Below, piece by piece: positions 52,711-61,170 of a DNA stretch of 64,000 nt; position 1 is the stretch's first letter; each line of letters begins with the position of its first letter. Source of the stretch: Burkholderia sp. Ac-20365 (GTDB lineage: Bacteria > Pseudomonadota > Gammaproteobacteria > Burkholderiales > Burkholderiaceae); the NCBI RefSeq assembly GCF_017104715.1, contig NZ_JAAGPI010000003.1, positions 372,001 through 436,000 on the forward strand, given 5' to 3'. The position numbers and the translations under genes are program-made. The notes under the pieces are model-generated. The model did no database searches, was not told the origin of the DNA, and worked only from the letters and a program-made list of their open reading frames with translations.

Positions 52711-54741
52711 TCAACCGCCGCCCAGCGCCGGCAGCCACTGTCCGAGAAAGCTGTCGGGCCAGGGAATATGCAGGATCTGATCGAACACGATGTAGAGGAA
52801 CACCGTCACGCACGCGGCAAGAATCAGACTCAGCTTCCATGACTCGCGCCCTTCGATCCGCATATACGCGGCGATCATCAGCGGCACCGTCGGCAACATG
52901 CCGATCACCGACACGCACGCCAGAAACGCGACGAACCAGCCGAAAAAGCGCGCGGCGCGCGCGAGCACGATCCGCTCGGGCAACTTCTCGTCGTGATCGC
53001 TGGATACGTCCATATGGACGCCGCCAGCGCGCGCCACGCCGTGCGCCGGAACCACAAAAATCTTGTACGCGAGACTCGTTGTTGCGGCGATGACCAGAAT
53101 GCTGGCCACGACCGTCGGCCCTATTCTCGCCATCAGCAACCAGCTTTGCGAACTCACCAGCATGTACAGCCCGATGCCGATAAAAAAGACATAGACGAGG
53201 TCTTCGCGCTTCACGACGATCGAACCGCTCGGTTTGAATTGCGCCATTCCGCCCGTACGCAATGCAGTGAAAAGCGGCTTGAAGAACACCAGTGCGGCGA
53301 GACTCAGCAACACGATGACCACCGGTCGCGTGAGCCAGTCGGTTCCGTAGCGGACGAACGAAATCGACATATACCGCTCCATCAGCACGCCGAGCACGAG
53401 GCCGAGAATCAGCGGCGGACGCGCCCATCTGAGCCGCTTCATCGTCCATCCGATCACGCCCGCGATCAGCAACACGAAGAGATCGCCCCAACTGCGCGAA
53501 CCCTGAAACGCGCCCACATAGATGACGGGCATGATCACAGGAAGAATCAGCGTGTAGCGCAGCGTGGAGACTTTGGCGAACTGGCCGCTGAGCAGGAAGC
53601 ACAGACCCGCGCCGAAGATGTTGGCGAGTGCGATCGACCAGACCATCGAATAGGTGAAGTCGAGGTGCCGCGTCAGCATGTCCGGGCCGGGAATAAAGCC
53701 GTGAACCATCATCGCGCCCAGCAGGATGGCCTGCGCCGCGCCGCCAGGCACGCCGAACGACAACATGGGGACGAGACTGCCGCCCTCGCGCGCATTGTTG
53801 GCCGCTTCGGGCGCGATCACGCCGCGCACGTCGCCCTTCGTGAACGACTGCTTCGCGCCTTTGGCGGTCTGCAGCGCGTGGCCGTATGCGATCCAGTCCG
53901 TTACCGCGCCCGTGATGCCCGGCACCGCGCCGAGGATCGCGCCGAGGCCGCCGCAGCGAAGCACCAGAAACCAGTTGCGAAAGCTGTCGATGACACCCTG
54001 GCGCATGCCTTCGCGCGACGTGAACTGCACGTTCTCGGCGATGGCCGTGCGGCGGATTGCGAGCTCGCACAACTCCGGCAGCGCAAAAATGCCGAGGATG
54101 ATCGGCACCAGCGGGATACCGTCCTGCAGATAGAGAATGTCGCCCGTCCAGCGCATTTGCCCCGTCGCGACATTGGTGCCGATCATGCCGACCAGAATAC
54201 CGAAGCAGGCCGCGACCACACCGCGCAGCGGCGCATTGCCGGACAGCGCCGACACCATCGACACACCGAACACCGTGAGCGACAGCATCTCCGGCGTGCC
54301 GATCGACAGCACGAACGGGCGCACCAGCGGCAGCGACACGGCCAGAATCACTGCGCCGATCAGTCCGCCCATCAGCGACGACATGTAGCATGCGCTCAAT
54401 GCCCGTGACGCCTCGCCGCGTTTGGTCATCGGCAGACCGTCGAGCACGGTGGCCTGAGAGGCCGCGTGGCCCGGAACACCGAACAGCACGGCGGGAATCA
54501 CATCCGAGGTGGTGATGACGGATGCCATCCCGAGCAGCATCGCGAACGCGACATACGGGTCCATCGTGTACGTGAACGGCACGAGGAGCGCAAAGCCCGT
54601 CAGCCCGCCGATACCCGGCAACAATCCGATTGCGAGCCCGACCGTCACGCCGAATACCAGAAAGACGATCCGGTTGAACTGCAGGAGCGTCGACAGCGCA
54701 TGACCGGCCGCCATCAACGTCGCATCATTGAAGAACTCCAT
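52711..54741 (-). CDS. tctA: Tripartite tricarboxylate transporter, fused TctA-TctB membrane subunit
   Basis: 676 residues. Residues about 1-505 are TctA: GLAIGLLPGIGGLTGFALL (family signature 1), VPAVLFGVPGHAASQATVLDG in place of the usual IPGTPSS-type loop, ITGAVTDWIAYGHALQTAKG and GVPGGAAQAILLGAMM. From about 510 a separate four-helix TctB-like region follows (LVYVFFIGIGLYMLVSSQSW, ILVIAATTSLAYKIFVVP, FFGWFVAFLACVSVIGMLP, LILAACVTVFLYIVFDQILH). Normal systems have separate 500- and 150-residue subunits. It imports carboxylates captured by TctC (55756), using an ion gradient. Confidence 0.88.
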   Translation of the reverse strand: MEFFNDATLMAAGHALSTLLQFNRIVFLVFGVTVGLAIGLLPGIGGLTGFALLVPFTYTMDPYVAFAMLLGMASVITTSDVIPAVLFGVPGHAASQATVLDGLPMTKRGEASRALSACYMSSLMGGLIGAVILAVSLPLVRPFVLSIGTPEMLSLTVFGVSMVSALSGNAPLRGVVAACFGILVGMIGTNVATGQMRWTGDILYLQDGIPLVPIILGIFALPELCELAIRRTAIAENVQFTSREGMRQGVIDSFRNWFLVLRCGGLGAILGAVPGITGAVTDWIAYGHALQTAKGAKQSFTKGDVRGVIAPEAANNAREGGSLVPMLSFGVPGGAAQAILLGAMMVHGFIPGPDMLTRHLDFTYSMVWSIALANIFGAGLCFLLSGQFAKVSTLRYTLILPVIMPVIYVGAFQGSRSWGDLFVLLIAGVIGWTMKRLRWARPPLILGLVLGVLMERYMSISFVRYGTDWLTRPVVIVLLSLAALVFFKPLFTALRTGGMAQFKPSGSIVVKREDLVYVFFIGIGLYMLVSSQSWLLMARIGPTVVASILVIAATTSLAYKIFVVPAHGVARAGGVHMDVSSDHDEKLPERIVLARAARFFGWFVAFLACVSVIGMLPTVPLMIAAYMRIEGRESWKLSLILAACVTVFLYIVFDQILHIPWPDSFLGQWLPALGGG

Positions 54742-54813
54742 ATGTCATCCTGATGGAATGGTGAGCTTCGTCGGCTCACCTGTTTTTCGTCCGAGACAAA
54801 CCTGCTACTTCGG

Positions 54814-55689
54814 TCAAGCCCCGGCGTGCGTGACGGGTTCTGCCAGCATCGGATAAAGCGCCTTGGCGGTGCGTCCCCAGATCCACGCGCGCTGTTCGTC
54901 GCTGAGCCCAGCGAAGCATGCACTGCCCTGTTCGACCAGCTTCTTCAACGGTCCCGCCGACGCCGGATAGTTCGAGCCGAACGCCAGGTGATCGGCGCCG
55001 AACACTTCCACGAGCTTCGCGAAGACCGGCTCGGCGCCGCCCGGCGCGGCCTGAGCGAGATCGAACGTGCGCGGCGTGATCTTCATGTACACGTTGTGGT
55101 ATTTCGCGAGCCCGAACAGTCCCGCGCAATTCGCATACGGCGGGCCTTCTTCCAGATTCGGCCGGCCGCAGTGATCGAGCGCGATCTTCACGGTCGGGAA
55201 ACGCTCGGCCAGTTCCGCCACCATCGACAGACCGTCGGGCGTGGTCTGCACCGCCATCGTCATGCCGAGCGCCGCGCAGCGCTCCCAGATCGGAAAGGTC
55301 GCGGGATTGACCAGCCAGCTACCGTCGCTCTGATGCGTGGCGCCGCCGGTGAAAAGACGGATGCCGCCCATGCCATGCGCGAGCCAGTAGTCGAAGATTT
55401 CCAATGCGTCCGGCGCCAGCAGATCGAACGAATACACGCCTGTGAAGCGCTCCGGGTATTGCGCGACGCTGTCTGCAACATACGAGTTGTTCGTGCCGTA
55501 TGTCGTCGACGAATGAACGATCGCGGCTTTCGATACGCCGGCTTCATCCATCTCGGCGATCAGCTGTTCGAACGTGATGGGCCGCGTTGCCGACCACTTG
55601 GAGCGATGGCCGTGATGAGGCGCGATCGGATAGCGCTCCGTGTCGGTCGAAATGATGTGCGGATGAATATCGATGATTTCGGGCGTCAT
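54814..55689 (-). CDS. Amidohydrolase, second LigI-like paralogue
   Basis: 291 residues from ATG 55689 (a longer frame to 55752 exists but the homologous region starts here). HxH site in EIIDIHPHIISTDTERYP, then AAIVHSSTTYGTNNSYVADS, GIRLFTGGATHQ, VKIALDHCGRPNL and LAFGSNYPASAG. It is a paralogue of 47970-48815 and also has Asn where LigI has the strand-8 Asp. It lies between tctC and tctA in the transport operon, so a hydrolase acting on the imported lactone or ester is likely. Confidence 0.78.
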   Translation of the reverse strand: MTPEIIDIHPHIISTDTERYPIAPHHGHRSKWSATRPITFEQLIAEMDEAGVSKAAIVHSSTTYGTNNSYVADSVAQYPERFTGVYSFDLLAPDALEIFDYWLAHGMGGIRLFTGGATHQSDGSWLVNPATFPIWERCAALGMTMAVQTTPDGLSMVAELAERFPTVKIALDHCGRPNLEEGPPYANCAGLFGLAKYHNVYMKITPRTFDLAQAAPGGAEPVFAKLVEVFGADHLAFGSNYPASAGPLKKLVEQGSACFAGLSDEQRAWIWGRTAKALYPMLAEPVTHAGA

Positions 55690-55755
55690 ATGGGTAATCC
55701 GTTTGATGAGGGCGTTCTGTCGCGCCGCTTCGCGAAAGCGGCCGATGCGCACAGG

Positions 55756-56799
55756 TCAGTGAGAGCTGAAGATGAGCTTGCGGGCGTCTTCGAGTTGCGG
55801 CTGGGGCGTGGCGTAAAGCTTCGTGACGATCTGCTCCACCGCATTGCCATCGATCGGATCGATCGGATAACCCGACTGCTTCATCGCGTCGATGAAATCA
55901 GGATCGGCGATGGTCTTCGCGAATGCATCGCGCAACGCGTCGAGCCGGTCCTGAGGCACGTCCTTCGGCACAGCGATCGGACGCCCGGCCTGAAACGGCA
56001 GGATGAACAGATTGAAGAGTGCCTTCACGTCCGGCTGCGTGATATAGGAAGACAGGTTCGGAACATCCGCGAACCCTGCGGGGCTTTTCCAGCCCAGATG
56101 CAGCAGCACTTTCATCTTGCCGGTCTTGAGCAGGCGCACCGGTTCGCCCTGCTGCAAACCGTCGATGGTCGATGCCCAGCCATCCACTTCGCCGCGCTGC
56201 ATCGCCAGATACACTTCTCCGCGGCCTGTATAGCCCGGCACGATGTTCATCTTCGCGCCGATATATTCGTCGAGCAGCGCGGGCAAGGTGCGATCCTCGT
56301 TGGCGAAACCGGTCGCGCCGATATAGATCTTCTTTTTGCTCAGATCATCTGCTGTCGTCACGCCGGAACGCGTCATCGCAACGAGGCAGTATTCGACCTT
56401 GTTGAGGCTGCCGAGCCAGCGGACCTTGCGCGGATCGAAACGGTTCTGCCGTTCGTCGAGCAACGGAATATAGAGGTTGTTTCGCTGCAGAAAGCCGATG
56501 ACGGTGCCATCGCTCGGCTGGCGCGACTGGAGCGATGCAGCGGCGACCATGCCGCCCGCGCCGACCACGTTCATCACAATGGCTTTGGGATGCCCCGGAA
56601 CATACTTGACGAAGAAACGCGAGAACTGACGCGCGATGATGTCCGTCGGCGTTCCCGCATCCGCGCTAACCATCAGCGTTAGCGCCTTGCCGCGATAAAA
56701 GTCTTCCACGGACTGACTGGACCCAGGGCCCGCATATGCCGTGGCGGCGAAACCGAACAGCGCCGCACAAGCGCAAATCGCGGTCCTGTAATTCATCAT
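55756..56799 (-). CDS. tctC: Tripartite tricarboxylate transporter substrate-binding protein (TctC/Bug family)
   Basis: 347 residues from ATG 56799. Signal peptide (YRTAICACAALFGFAATAYA), then the Bug-family core: GKALTLMVSADAGTPTDIIA, VMNVVGAGGMVAAASLQSRQ, DDLSKKKIYIGATGFANE, VPGYTGRGEVYLAMQRGEVDG, and a C-terminal MKQSGYPIDPIDGNAVEQIV. It binds the carboxylate in the periplasm and delivers it to TctAB. First gene of the operon tctC - amidohydrolase - tctAB - CMD; motif site 2 lies upstream. Confidence 0.88.
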   Translation of the reverse strand: MMNYRTAICACAALFGFAATAYAGPGSSQSVEDFYRGKALTLMVSADAGTPTDIIARQFSRFFVKYVPGHPKAIVMNVVGAGGMVAAASLQSRQPSDGTVIGFLQRNNLYIPLLDERQNRFDPRKVRWLGSLNKVEYCLVAMTRSGVTTADDLSKKKIYIGATGFANEDRTLPALLDEYIGAKMNIVPGYTGRGEVYLAMQRGEVDGWASTIDGLQQGEPVRLLKTGKMKVLLHLGWKSPAGFADVPNLSSYITQPDVKALFNLFILPFQAGRPIAVPKDVPQDRLDALRDAFAKTIADPDFIDAMKQSGYPIDPIDGNAVEQIVTKLYATPQPQLEDARKLIFSSH

Positions 56800-56951
56800 C
56801 GTCCTCGTCTCCGTGTAGATGAGCGCAACTGTCCGTGCCCTGACCGGCAAGCGGCTTGCCGGTGCCGGTTCGCGTCGTCGCGCGTTATCGTTGAGTGCGA
56901 GTCAATTGTGCCAGTGCGTTTCACCCCGCGGGTTGAATAAAAGTGCCCCTG

Positions 56952-56970
56952 GGTTGACTGATCGGTTAAG
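56952..56970 (-). promoter_or_regulatory. Cluster motif site 2, upstream of tctC
   Basis: Minus strand CTTAACCGATCAGTCAACC, matching site 1 at CTTAACC and at the downstream GT.AA half. It lies 153-171 bases upstream of the tctC start, between tctC and regulator B. Confidence 0.5.
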
Positions 56971-57022
56971 GTGCGGGAACGCGGTCTTCCGCTGCGTTCA
57001 TGCGCATGCCGGCGGGGGGACG

Positions 57023-57979
57023 TTAGTGCTTTTTTTCTGCTTCTTCTGCCAGACGTTGCGCCGCTTCTTCGAGACACGACACCATCAGTTGCGCGCTCGG
57101 CGTGAGCCCTCGCACGCTGTTCCACAGTACACCAGCAGGCCGCAGCAGGCGCGGCAGGCTCAGCGGCAGCGTATGGAGCGGTTGCGGGTGGCCGGTGTCA
57201 TGCGCGGACGTATCGGCCATGACGGCGATGCAGTCGGACACCTGCAGGTGCGCGCGGATAACGTGCAGCGACAGCGTCTCAATGTAGTTGTTTGTCAGCG
57301 GCACACCGTGTGCTTCAAGTGCGCGTTCCAGCGGATCGCGCAGGAGCGAGCCGACGGGCGGAAGTATCCATGGATATGGCAGCAGGTCCGACCATTTGAG
57401 TGTTTTTTTGCGCGCGAGAGGATGCTGACGCCCCGTCACAAGCGCGACCGGCTCTTCGAGCAATTCCCTTTCCTCGAAGCTTCTGAGCGCATCGGGCGCG
57501 GGCAGGCGGCCGACGATGAGATCGAGATGACCTTGCCACAACTCGGGCAGCAGCGACGCCGTGGTGCCCTCGACAACCTTCACGTTGGTGCCCGGCGAGC
57601 GATGCTTGAGCAGGTTCAGCGCTTGCGTCAGCAAAATATACGCCGACGCCGGTAACACGCCAATTTCGATCTTGCCCTCGGTCCCGGCGCTCAGCGCTTT
57701 CAGCTCATCGCGCGCCTGATGCAGGACGTGCAGCATCGCTCGCGCATGGCGTGTCAGACATTCGCCGTACGGCGTGGGCACGAGGCCCTGCGCCGTACGC
57801 GTGAAGAGCGTAAGACCGAGACCGCGCTCCAGTTCCGTCAGCGACTTCGACACCGCAGGCAGCGTGACGTGCGTGACTTCCGCGACCTGGCTCAGATTGC
57901 GATACGTATCGATCGTCACCAGCAACCGCAAATGTCGTGCCTTGAGGTTGATCTGCAGATACCAGTCGAGTTCCGACAT
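57023..57979 (-). CDS. LysR-family regulator B of the catabolic cluster
   Basis: 318 residues from ATG 57979 (MSELDWYLQINLKARHLRLL). HTH: VAEVTHVTLPAVSKSLTELE. The effector domain (EGKIEIGVLPASAYILLTQA, LLPYPWILPPVGSLLRDPLE) mirrors regulator A. It is divergent from the Tat-exported binding protein at 58215, with motif site 3 just upstream of its own start, consistent with autoregulation and control of the divergent gene. Confidence 0.92.
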   Translation of the reverse strand: MSELDWYLQINLKARHLRLLVTIDTYRNLSQVAEVTHVTLPAVSKSLTELERGLGLTLFTRTAQGLVPTPYGECLTRHARAMLHVLHQARDELKALSAGTEGKIEIGVLPASAYILLTQALNLLKHRSPGTNVKVVEGTTASLLPELWQGHLDLIVGRLPAPDALRSFEERELLEEPVALVTGRQHPLARKKTLKWSDLLPYPWILPPVGSLLRDPLERALEAHGVPLTNNYIETLSLHVIRAHLQVSDCIAVMADTSAHDTGHPQPLHTLPLSLPRLLRPAGVLWNSVRGLTPSAQLMVSCLEEAAQRLAEEAEKKH

Positions 57980-57996
57980 ATCGCGCACATCTCCCG

Positions 57997-58015
57997 GTAT
58001 GAGCAAATGGTTAAG
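57997..58015 (-). promoter_or_regulatory. Cluster motif site 3, regulator B / binding-protein divergent promoter
   Basis: Minus strand CTTAACCATTTGCTCATAC, 18 bases upstream of the regulator B start and about 200 bases before the divergent binding-protein gene. It shares CTTAACC-N4-G(G/C)T with the other sites. Confidence 0.5.
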
Positions 58016-58214
58016 TCATCGGCCATTTTACTCAATCGACCGTGTGTGGATGCGTCGGCACAATTCAACCGTAAATCGCGCCGGCCGATTGCGCCGTGGC
58101 TTCGCACGCACAATCGACGCCGGACAATGCAGGGCCGACGTCGTGCATGGCGATTCGCTGCGCACAGAAACCCATTTCTATCAGCTGGCTCGACCAGCAT
58201 CCGGAGACACGCAG

Positions 58215-59231
58215 ATGACGTACAATTCATCCCGCCGCAGGTTCCTGCGCAAAGCGGGCGCCCTCGGTATCGGTCTGGCAGCGGGGAGTCTTGCCGCGCC
58301 TTACATCGCCAGAGCCGCTTCGGCTGAAATTCGCATCGTCAGCAATCCAGGGCTGGAGAATGCGACGCTAAACGCGCTGATGGATGAACTCGGTTACTTC
58401 AGGATGTACGGCGTCAATGCGCGGATCATCCAGGTGCCCGGTCCGACCGGGCCGTTCGATGCGATTGCGCGCGGCGCAGCGGACGTCTGCATGATATCCG
58501 GGTACAACCTGGTGCTCACGCGCATCGAGCAGGGCGCGCCGGTGAAGATCATCGGCGCCGGCATGAAGAAATGCGCGCTGACGATCTTCGCCAGACCCGA
58601 CGGTCCTAAAACACTCGACGCGTTGCGCGGCAAGACCGTCGCGGTCGGACCGAAGCTCGGGCTGCTGCATACACTGATGCTTCAACTGATGAAGGAACGC
58701 GGCATCGATGCATCGCAGATCACCTTCGTCGATCATGGCAGCAATGACCAGTGCTTCGATGCCGTCGCGAGCGGTGCCGCCGATGCCTGCTGCTCCAGCA
58801 TCTCCCATCTCAACGACGATGCCGGTCCCGTCGCGATTCCAGCAGGCAACCTGTGGCAGGCGCTGCCCGGTTGCGTGTTCCAGACGGCCTATGCATCGAA
58901 TGACGCGCTCGGCGACAGGCACGAGGGATTGGTCTCGGTGATGGCGGCCTATGGCGCGCTCTACGACTACCTGATGTCGCCCGCTTCGCACGATGCGTTC
59001 TTCGAGGCACGTAAGCGCGCCCAGAAACGCTTCGACGCTCCATCGGCCAAGGCGATCTGGGACTTCAACCAGACACAGCGGCCCTATTCGCGCGACTTGT
59101 CGCTGACGGAGAGTGACATCGGTTACCTGCAGGACATGGATATCGGCGTGGGAACTCTCACGCGCAAGCAACCGTTTGGGGAAGTGGCCGATATGTCGGC
59201 GGCGATCGCCGCCGCCAAGCGCACCGGCTGA
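58215..59231 (+). CDS. Tat-exported ABC-type substrate-binding protein (NMT1/taurine-like)
   Basis: 338 residues from ATG 58215 (GGAGA 7 bases upstream; the longer frame upstream is non-coding). The N-terminus SSRRRFLRKAGALGIGLAAG is a twin-arginine signal peptide. The mature part is a periplasmic-binding fold of the nitrate/sulfonate/taurine type (IRIVSNPGLENATLNALMDE, MISGYNLVLTRIEQGAPVKI, LRGKTVAVGPKLGLLHTLML, AVASGAADACCSSISHLNDD). No ABC permease or ATPase is nearby, so it is an orphan receptor or delivers to a distant transporter. Divergent from regulator B. Confidence 0.88.
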   Translation: MTYNSSRRRFLRKAGALGIGLAAGSLAAPYIARAASAEIRIVSNPGLENATLNALMDELGYFRMYGVNARIIQVPGPTGPFDAIARGAADVCMISGYNLVLTRIEQGAPVKIIGAGMKKCALTIFARPDGPKTLDALRGKTVAVGPKLGLLHTLMLQLMKERGIDASQITFVDHGSNDQCFDAVASGAADACCSSISHLNDDAGPVAIPAGNLWQALPGCVFQTAYASNDALGDRHEGLVSVMAAYGALYDYLMSPASHDAFFEARKRAQKRFDAPSAKAIWDFNQTQRPYSRDLSLTESDIGYLQDMDIGVGTLTRKQPFGEVADMSAAIAAAKRTG

Positions 59232-59264
59232 GCGTGCATACTGAACGCGCAGCGGGCGCGTTTA

Positions 59265-59288
59265 GCGGGGAAGCAGATGCTTCCCCGC
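59265..59288. terminator. Perfect hairpin between convergent genes
   Basis: GCGGGGAAGCA-GA-TGCTTCCCCGC, an 11-bp perfect stem between the binding-protein stop (59231) and the porin stop (59297). A T-run is lacking, but the position suits a shared transcription stop. Confidence 0.5.
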
Positions 59289-59296
59289 AATCCTGT

Positions 59297-60436
59297 CTAG
59301 AACGTATGCCGGATACCGGCAATGATGGAGATCTGCGAACCGCCCGCGGGCGGTGTCGGCACGGGCGAGAGCGTGGTCGCCGCGAGTGCCAGATTGCCGA
59401 AGTTCTGAATGTGTTCGCCGGTCAGATAAAGGAGCGTGCGCTTGGAGAGCAGGTATTCGCCACGCAAGACTTCGATCAGCGCCTTGTTCGGTGAATGCTC
59501 GTATTTGAGTTCCGCGAGCATGCCGTCCACATGGAAGAACGGCGTCACGGGTACCGTCCCCGTTACCCACACGAGATTGCTTCGCGGCGTGGCAATCCCT
59601 TCGTTCACCCGTCTGATCCAGCCCACGCCGAACTTCGCCTTGTGGATCATGAAGTAGCCGCCCAGCGTGAAGCGGCTATCCTTCAGATCCGGCGATGTCA
59701 ATCCGCCCCACGTCGCCGAGGTGCCACCGTAGTTGCGCTCGTAGGACGTCGCCAGCCCCCAGGTGTGGCCTTCGTATTTGAGCAGTGCAGAATACTCGCG
59801 GCATTGATTCGACGGCGACGTCTGGCCCGGACAGTTCGTCGCGACGTTGCTGTTGCCCGCAACCGCATCGCGGCCAAAGCTGTAGTTCACACCAGCTTCG
59901 AAGTCGCCGAGGAAGTAGCGATAGCTGACGGAATTATCGGCGCGCGCGTTGGCGATCCCGTTGTCGAGCGTCGTGAGGCCTTGCGCACCCGTGCCGAACG
60001 GGTTGATGAACGAGATGCCGAAAAAGCGCATCGTGTACTGACGGCCGAAGGTGAGGCGGCCATATTTTCCGTCGATACCCACGTATGATTGCCGGCCGAA
60101 AAGCCGCCCGCCCTGCCGCGATGCGCCCGTCGTCGGGCTGAAGCCGCCCTGCAGATCGAAAATCGCCTTAACGCCGTCTCCCAGGTCCTCGCTGCCCCGG
60201 ATGCCGAAGTACGAGGTAGCCGTGCCGTCTCCCGTGCGCCATCCGTTAGCGGTCTTGTTCTTGCCGTCCGCGACGTTGTTGACGAATTCAAGACCCTGAT
60301 CGATCAAACCATACAGCGTCACCGTGCTCGCGCCAACGGGCTTCGCGGGTGCGGCGTCCTCGTCCTGATCTTGCGCCCTGGCCGAGCTTGCGCAAAGAAG
60401 TGCTACGCCGACGCATATCGCGGTCCGAAATTTCAT
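59297..60436 (-). CDS. Outer-membrane porin (Gram-negative general porin, Burkholderia type)
   Basis: 379 residues. Signal peptide (KFRTAICVGVALLCASSARA), an acidic linker, then VTLYGLIDQGLEFVNN, the usual first strand of beta-proteobacterial OmpC-like porins. Next come YFGIRGSEDLGDGVKAIFDL, RLFGRQSYVGIDGKYGRLTF and GRQYTMRFFG, and the terminal strand ends IIAGIRHTF with the C-terminal Phe needed for outer-membrane insertion. Probably a 16-stranded trimeric channel for the pathway substrate. Motif site 4 is upstream. Confidence 0.92.
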   Translation of the reverse strand: MKFRTAICVGVALLCASSARAQDQDEDAAPAKPVGASTVTLYGLIDQGLEFVNNVADGKNKTANGWRTGDGTATSYFGIRGSEDLGDGVKAIFDLQGGFSPTTGASRQGGRLFGRQSYVGIDGKYGRLTFGRQYTMRFFGISFINPFGTGAQGLTTLDNGIANARADNSVSYRYFLGDFEAGVNYSFGRDAVAGNSNVATNCPGQTSPSNQCREYSALLKYEGHTWGLATSYERNYGGTSATWGGLTSPDLKDSRFTLGGYFMIHKAKFGVGWIRRVNEGIATPRSNLVWVTGTVPVTPFFHVDGMLAELKYEHSPNKALIEVLRGEYLLSKRTLLYLTGEHIQNFGNLALAATTLSPVPTPPAGGSQISIIAGIRHTF

Positions 60437-60580
60437 GTCTCTGTGTCTCCGTCATGTTGCTCACTCGGCCAGACGTGCAATGTCGGGATCGCCTCGCCGT
60501 GAGCTTTTTTCGATTTGTTATTGCAGTGACGAAATTCTGCCAGCGTGATGCCATCTGCAAGTTGAAAAAATCGGCGCTCC

Positions 60581-60599
60581 GATTGAGCAAAAGGTTAAT
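60581..60599 (-). promoter_or_regulatory. Cluster motif site 4, upstream of porin
   Basis: Minus strand ATTAACCTTTTGCTCAATC, 145-163 bases before the porin start; it differs from the other sites mainly at the first base. It ties the porin to the catabolic regulon. Confidence 0.45.
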
Positions 60600-60798
60600 G
60601 GCGCCGCAGAAGCGCCATGCGTGCGAACACGAATCAGATCGCGCCAGAATCGGAGCATGTGATCCGCGCGTCTGCGGGAACACAAATGGATCGTTTCAAT
60701 ATCGCACACGATTCAGGATTTGCCGTTTTGCTCGACGAGGGAATCGGCTTGTGGGAGTTTCGAGCATGTTTTCCGCTAGCAGTAGCTCTGAACATGAT

Positions 60799-60945
60799 CA
60801 GCGTGTCAGGTACCGCGATGCCGCGCCGTTGCGCCGCCAGAAAGAAGCCCGCAGCATGGCGATCGAGCGATGCGAAGCTAGCGATCTGCATCGCCGCGTC
60901 ATAGCCCGCCGACCCGGACGGATGCGGCTCGATCTCGACGAGCAT
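60799..60945 (-). pseudogene. LacI-family regulator, internal fragment, inverted
   Basis: The minus strand encodes LVEIEPHPSGSAGYDAAMQI, ASFASLDR, then AAGFFLAAQRRGIAVPDTL, the part of a LacI effector domain that normally comes just before V-V-G-F-D-D-I. The next piece of the same protein (VGLDDIEQA...) is on the plus strand immediately beyond 60950. A segment expected between LDR and AAGF (the PDAIFCxND strand) is missing. Confidence 0.55.
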
Positions 60946-60952
60946 CGGTGTC

Positions 60953-61170
60953 TAGTAGGCTTAGACGATATCGAACAGGCCAGACTCACTCCGCCACCGC
61001 TGACAACGGTGCGCGTGCTGTCGTTTGAGATCGGGATGCGTGCCGCGCGTCACTTGATAGCTTCAATTGACGGACCGGATGGCGACCATGAGATCGCGCC
61101 GGATGCGCCCGTAGTAGAGCGCGGAACGCTTGCACGACCAAAGGAAGATAAAGCGTCTGCCAGACGATGA
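60953..61170 (+). pseudogene. LacI-family regulator, C-terminal fragment
   Basis: The plus strand encodes VGLDDIEQARLTPPPLTTVR, SFEIGMRAARHLIASIDG and VVERGTLARPKE, the standard LacI C-terminus with a natural end at about 61170. The preceding part of the domain lies inverted at 60799-60945, and the N-terminal HTH is absent. The gene is dead. Confidence 0.65.

Noticed and set aside
52993..54408. 471-codon plus-strand frame
   Set aside because: Antisense shadow of tctA; His/Arg-rich translation without any family features, created by high GC third positions.
54826..56682. 618-codon plus-strand frame
   Set aside because: Antisense to the LigI-like and tctC genes, same low-complexity Arg/His composition.
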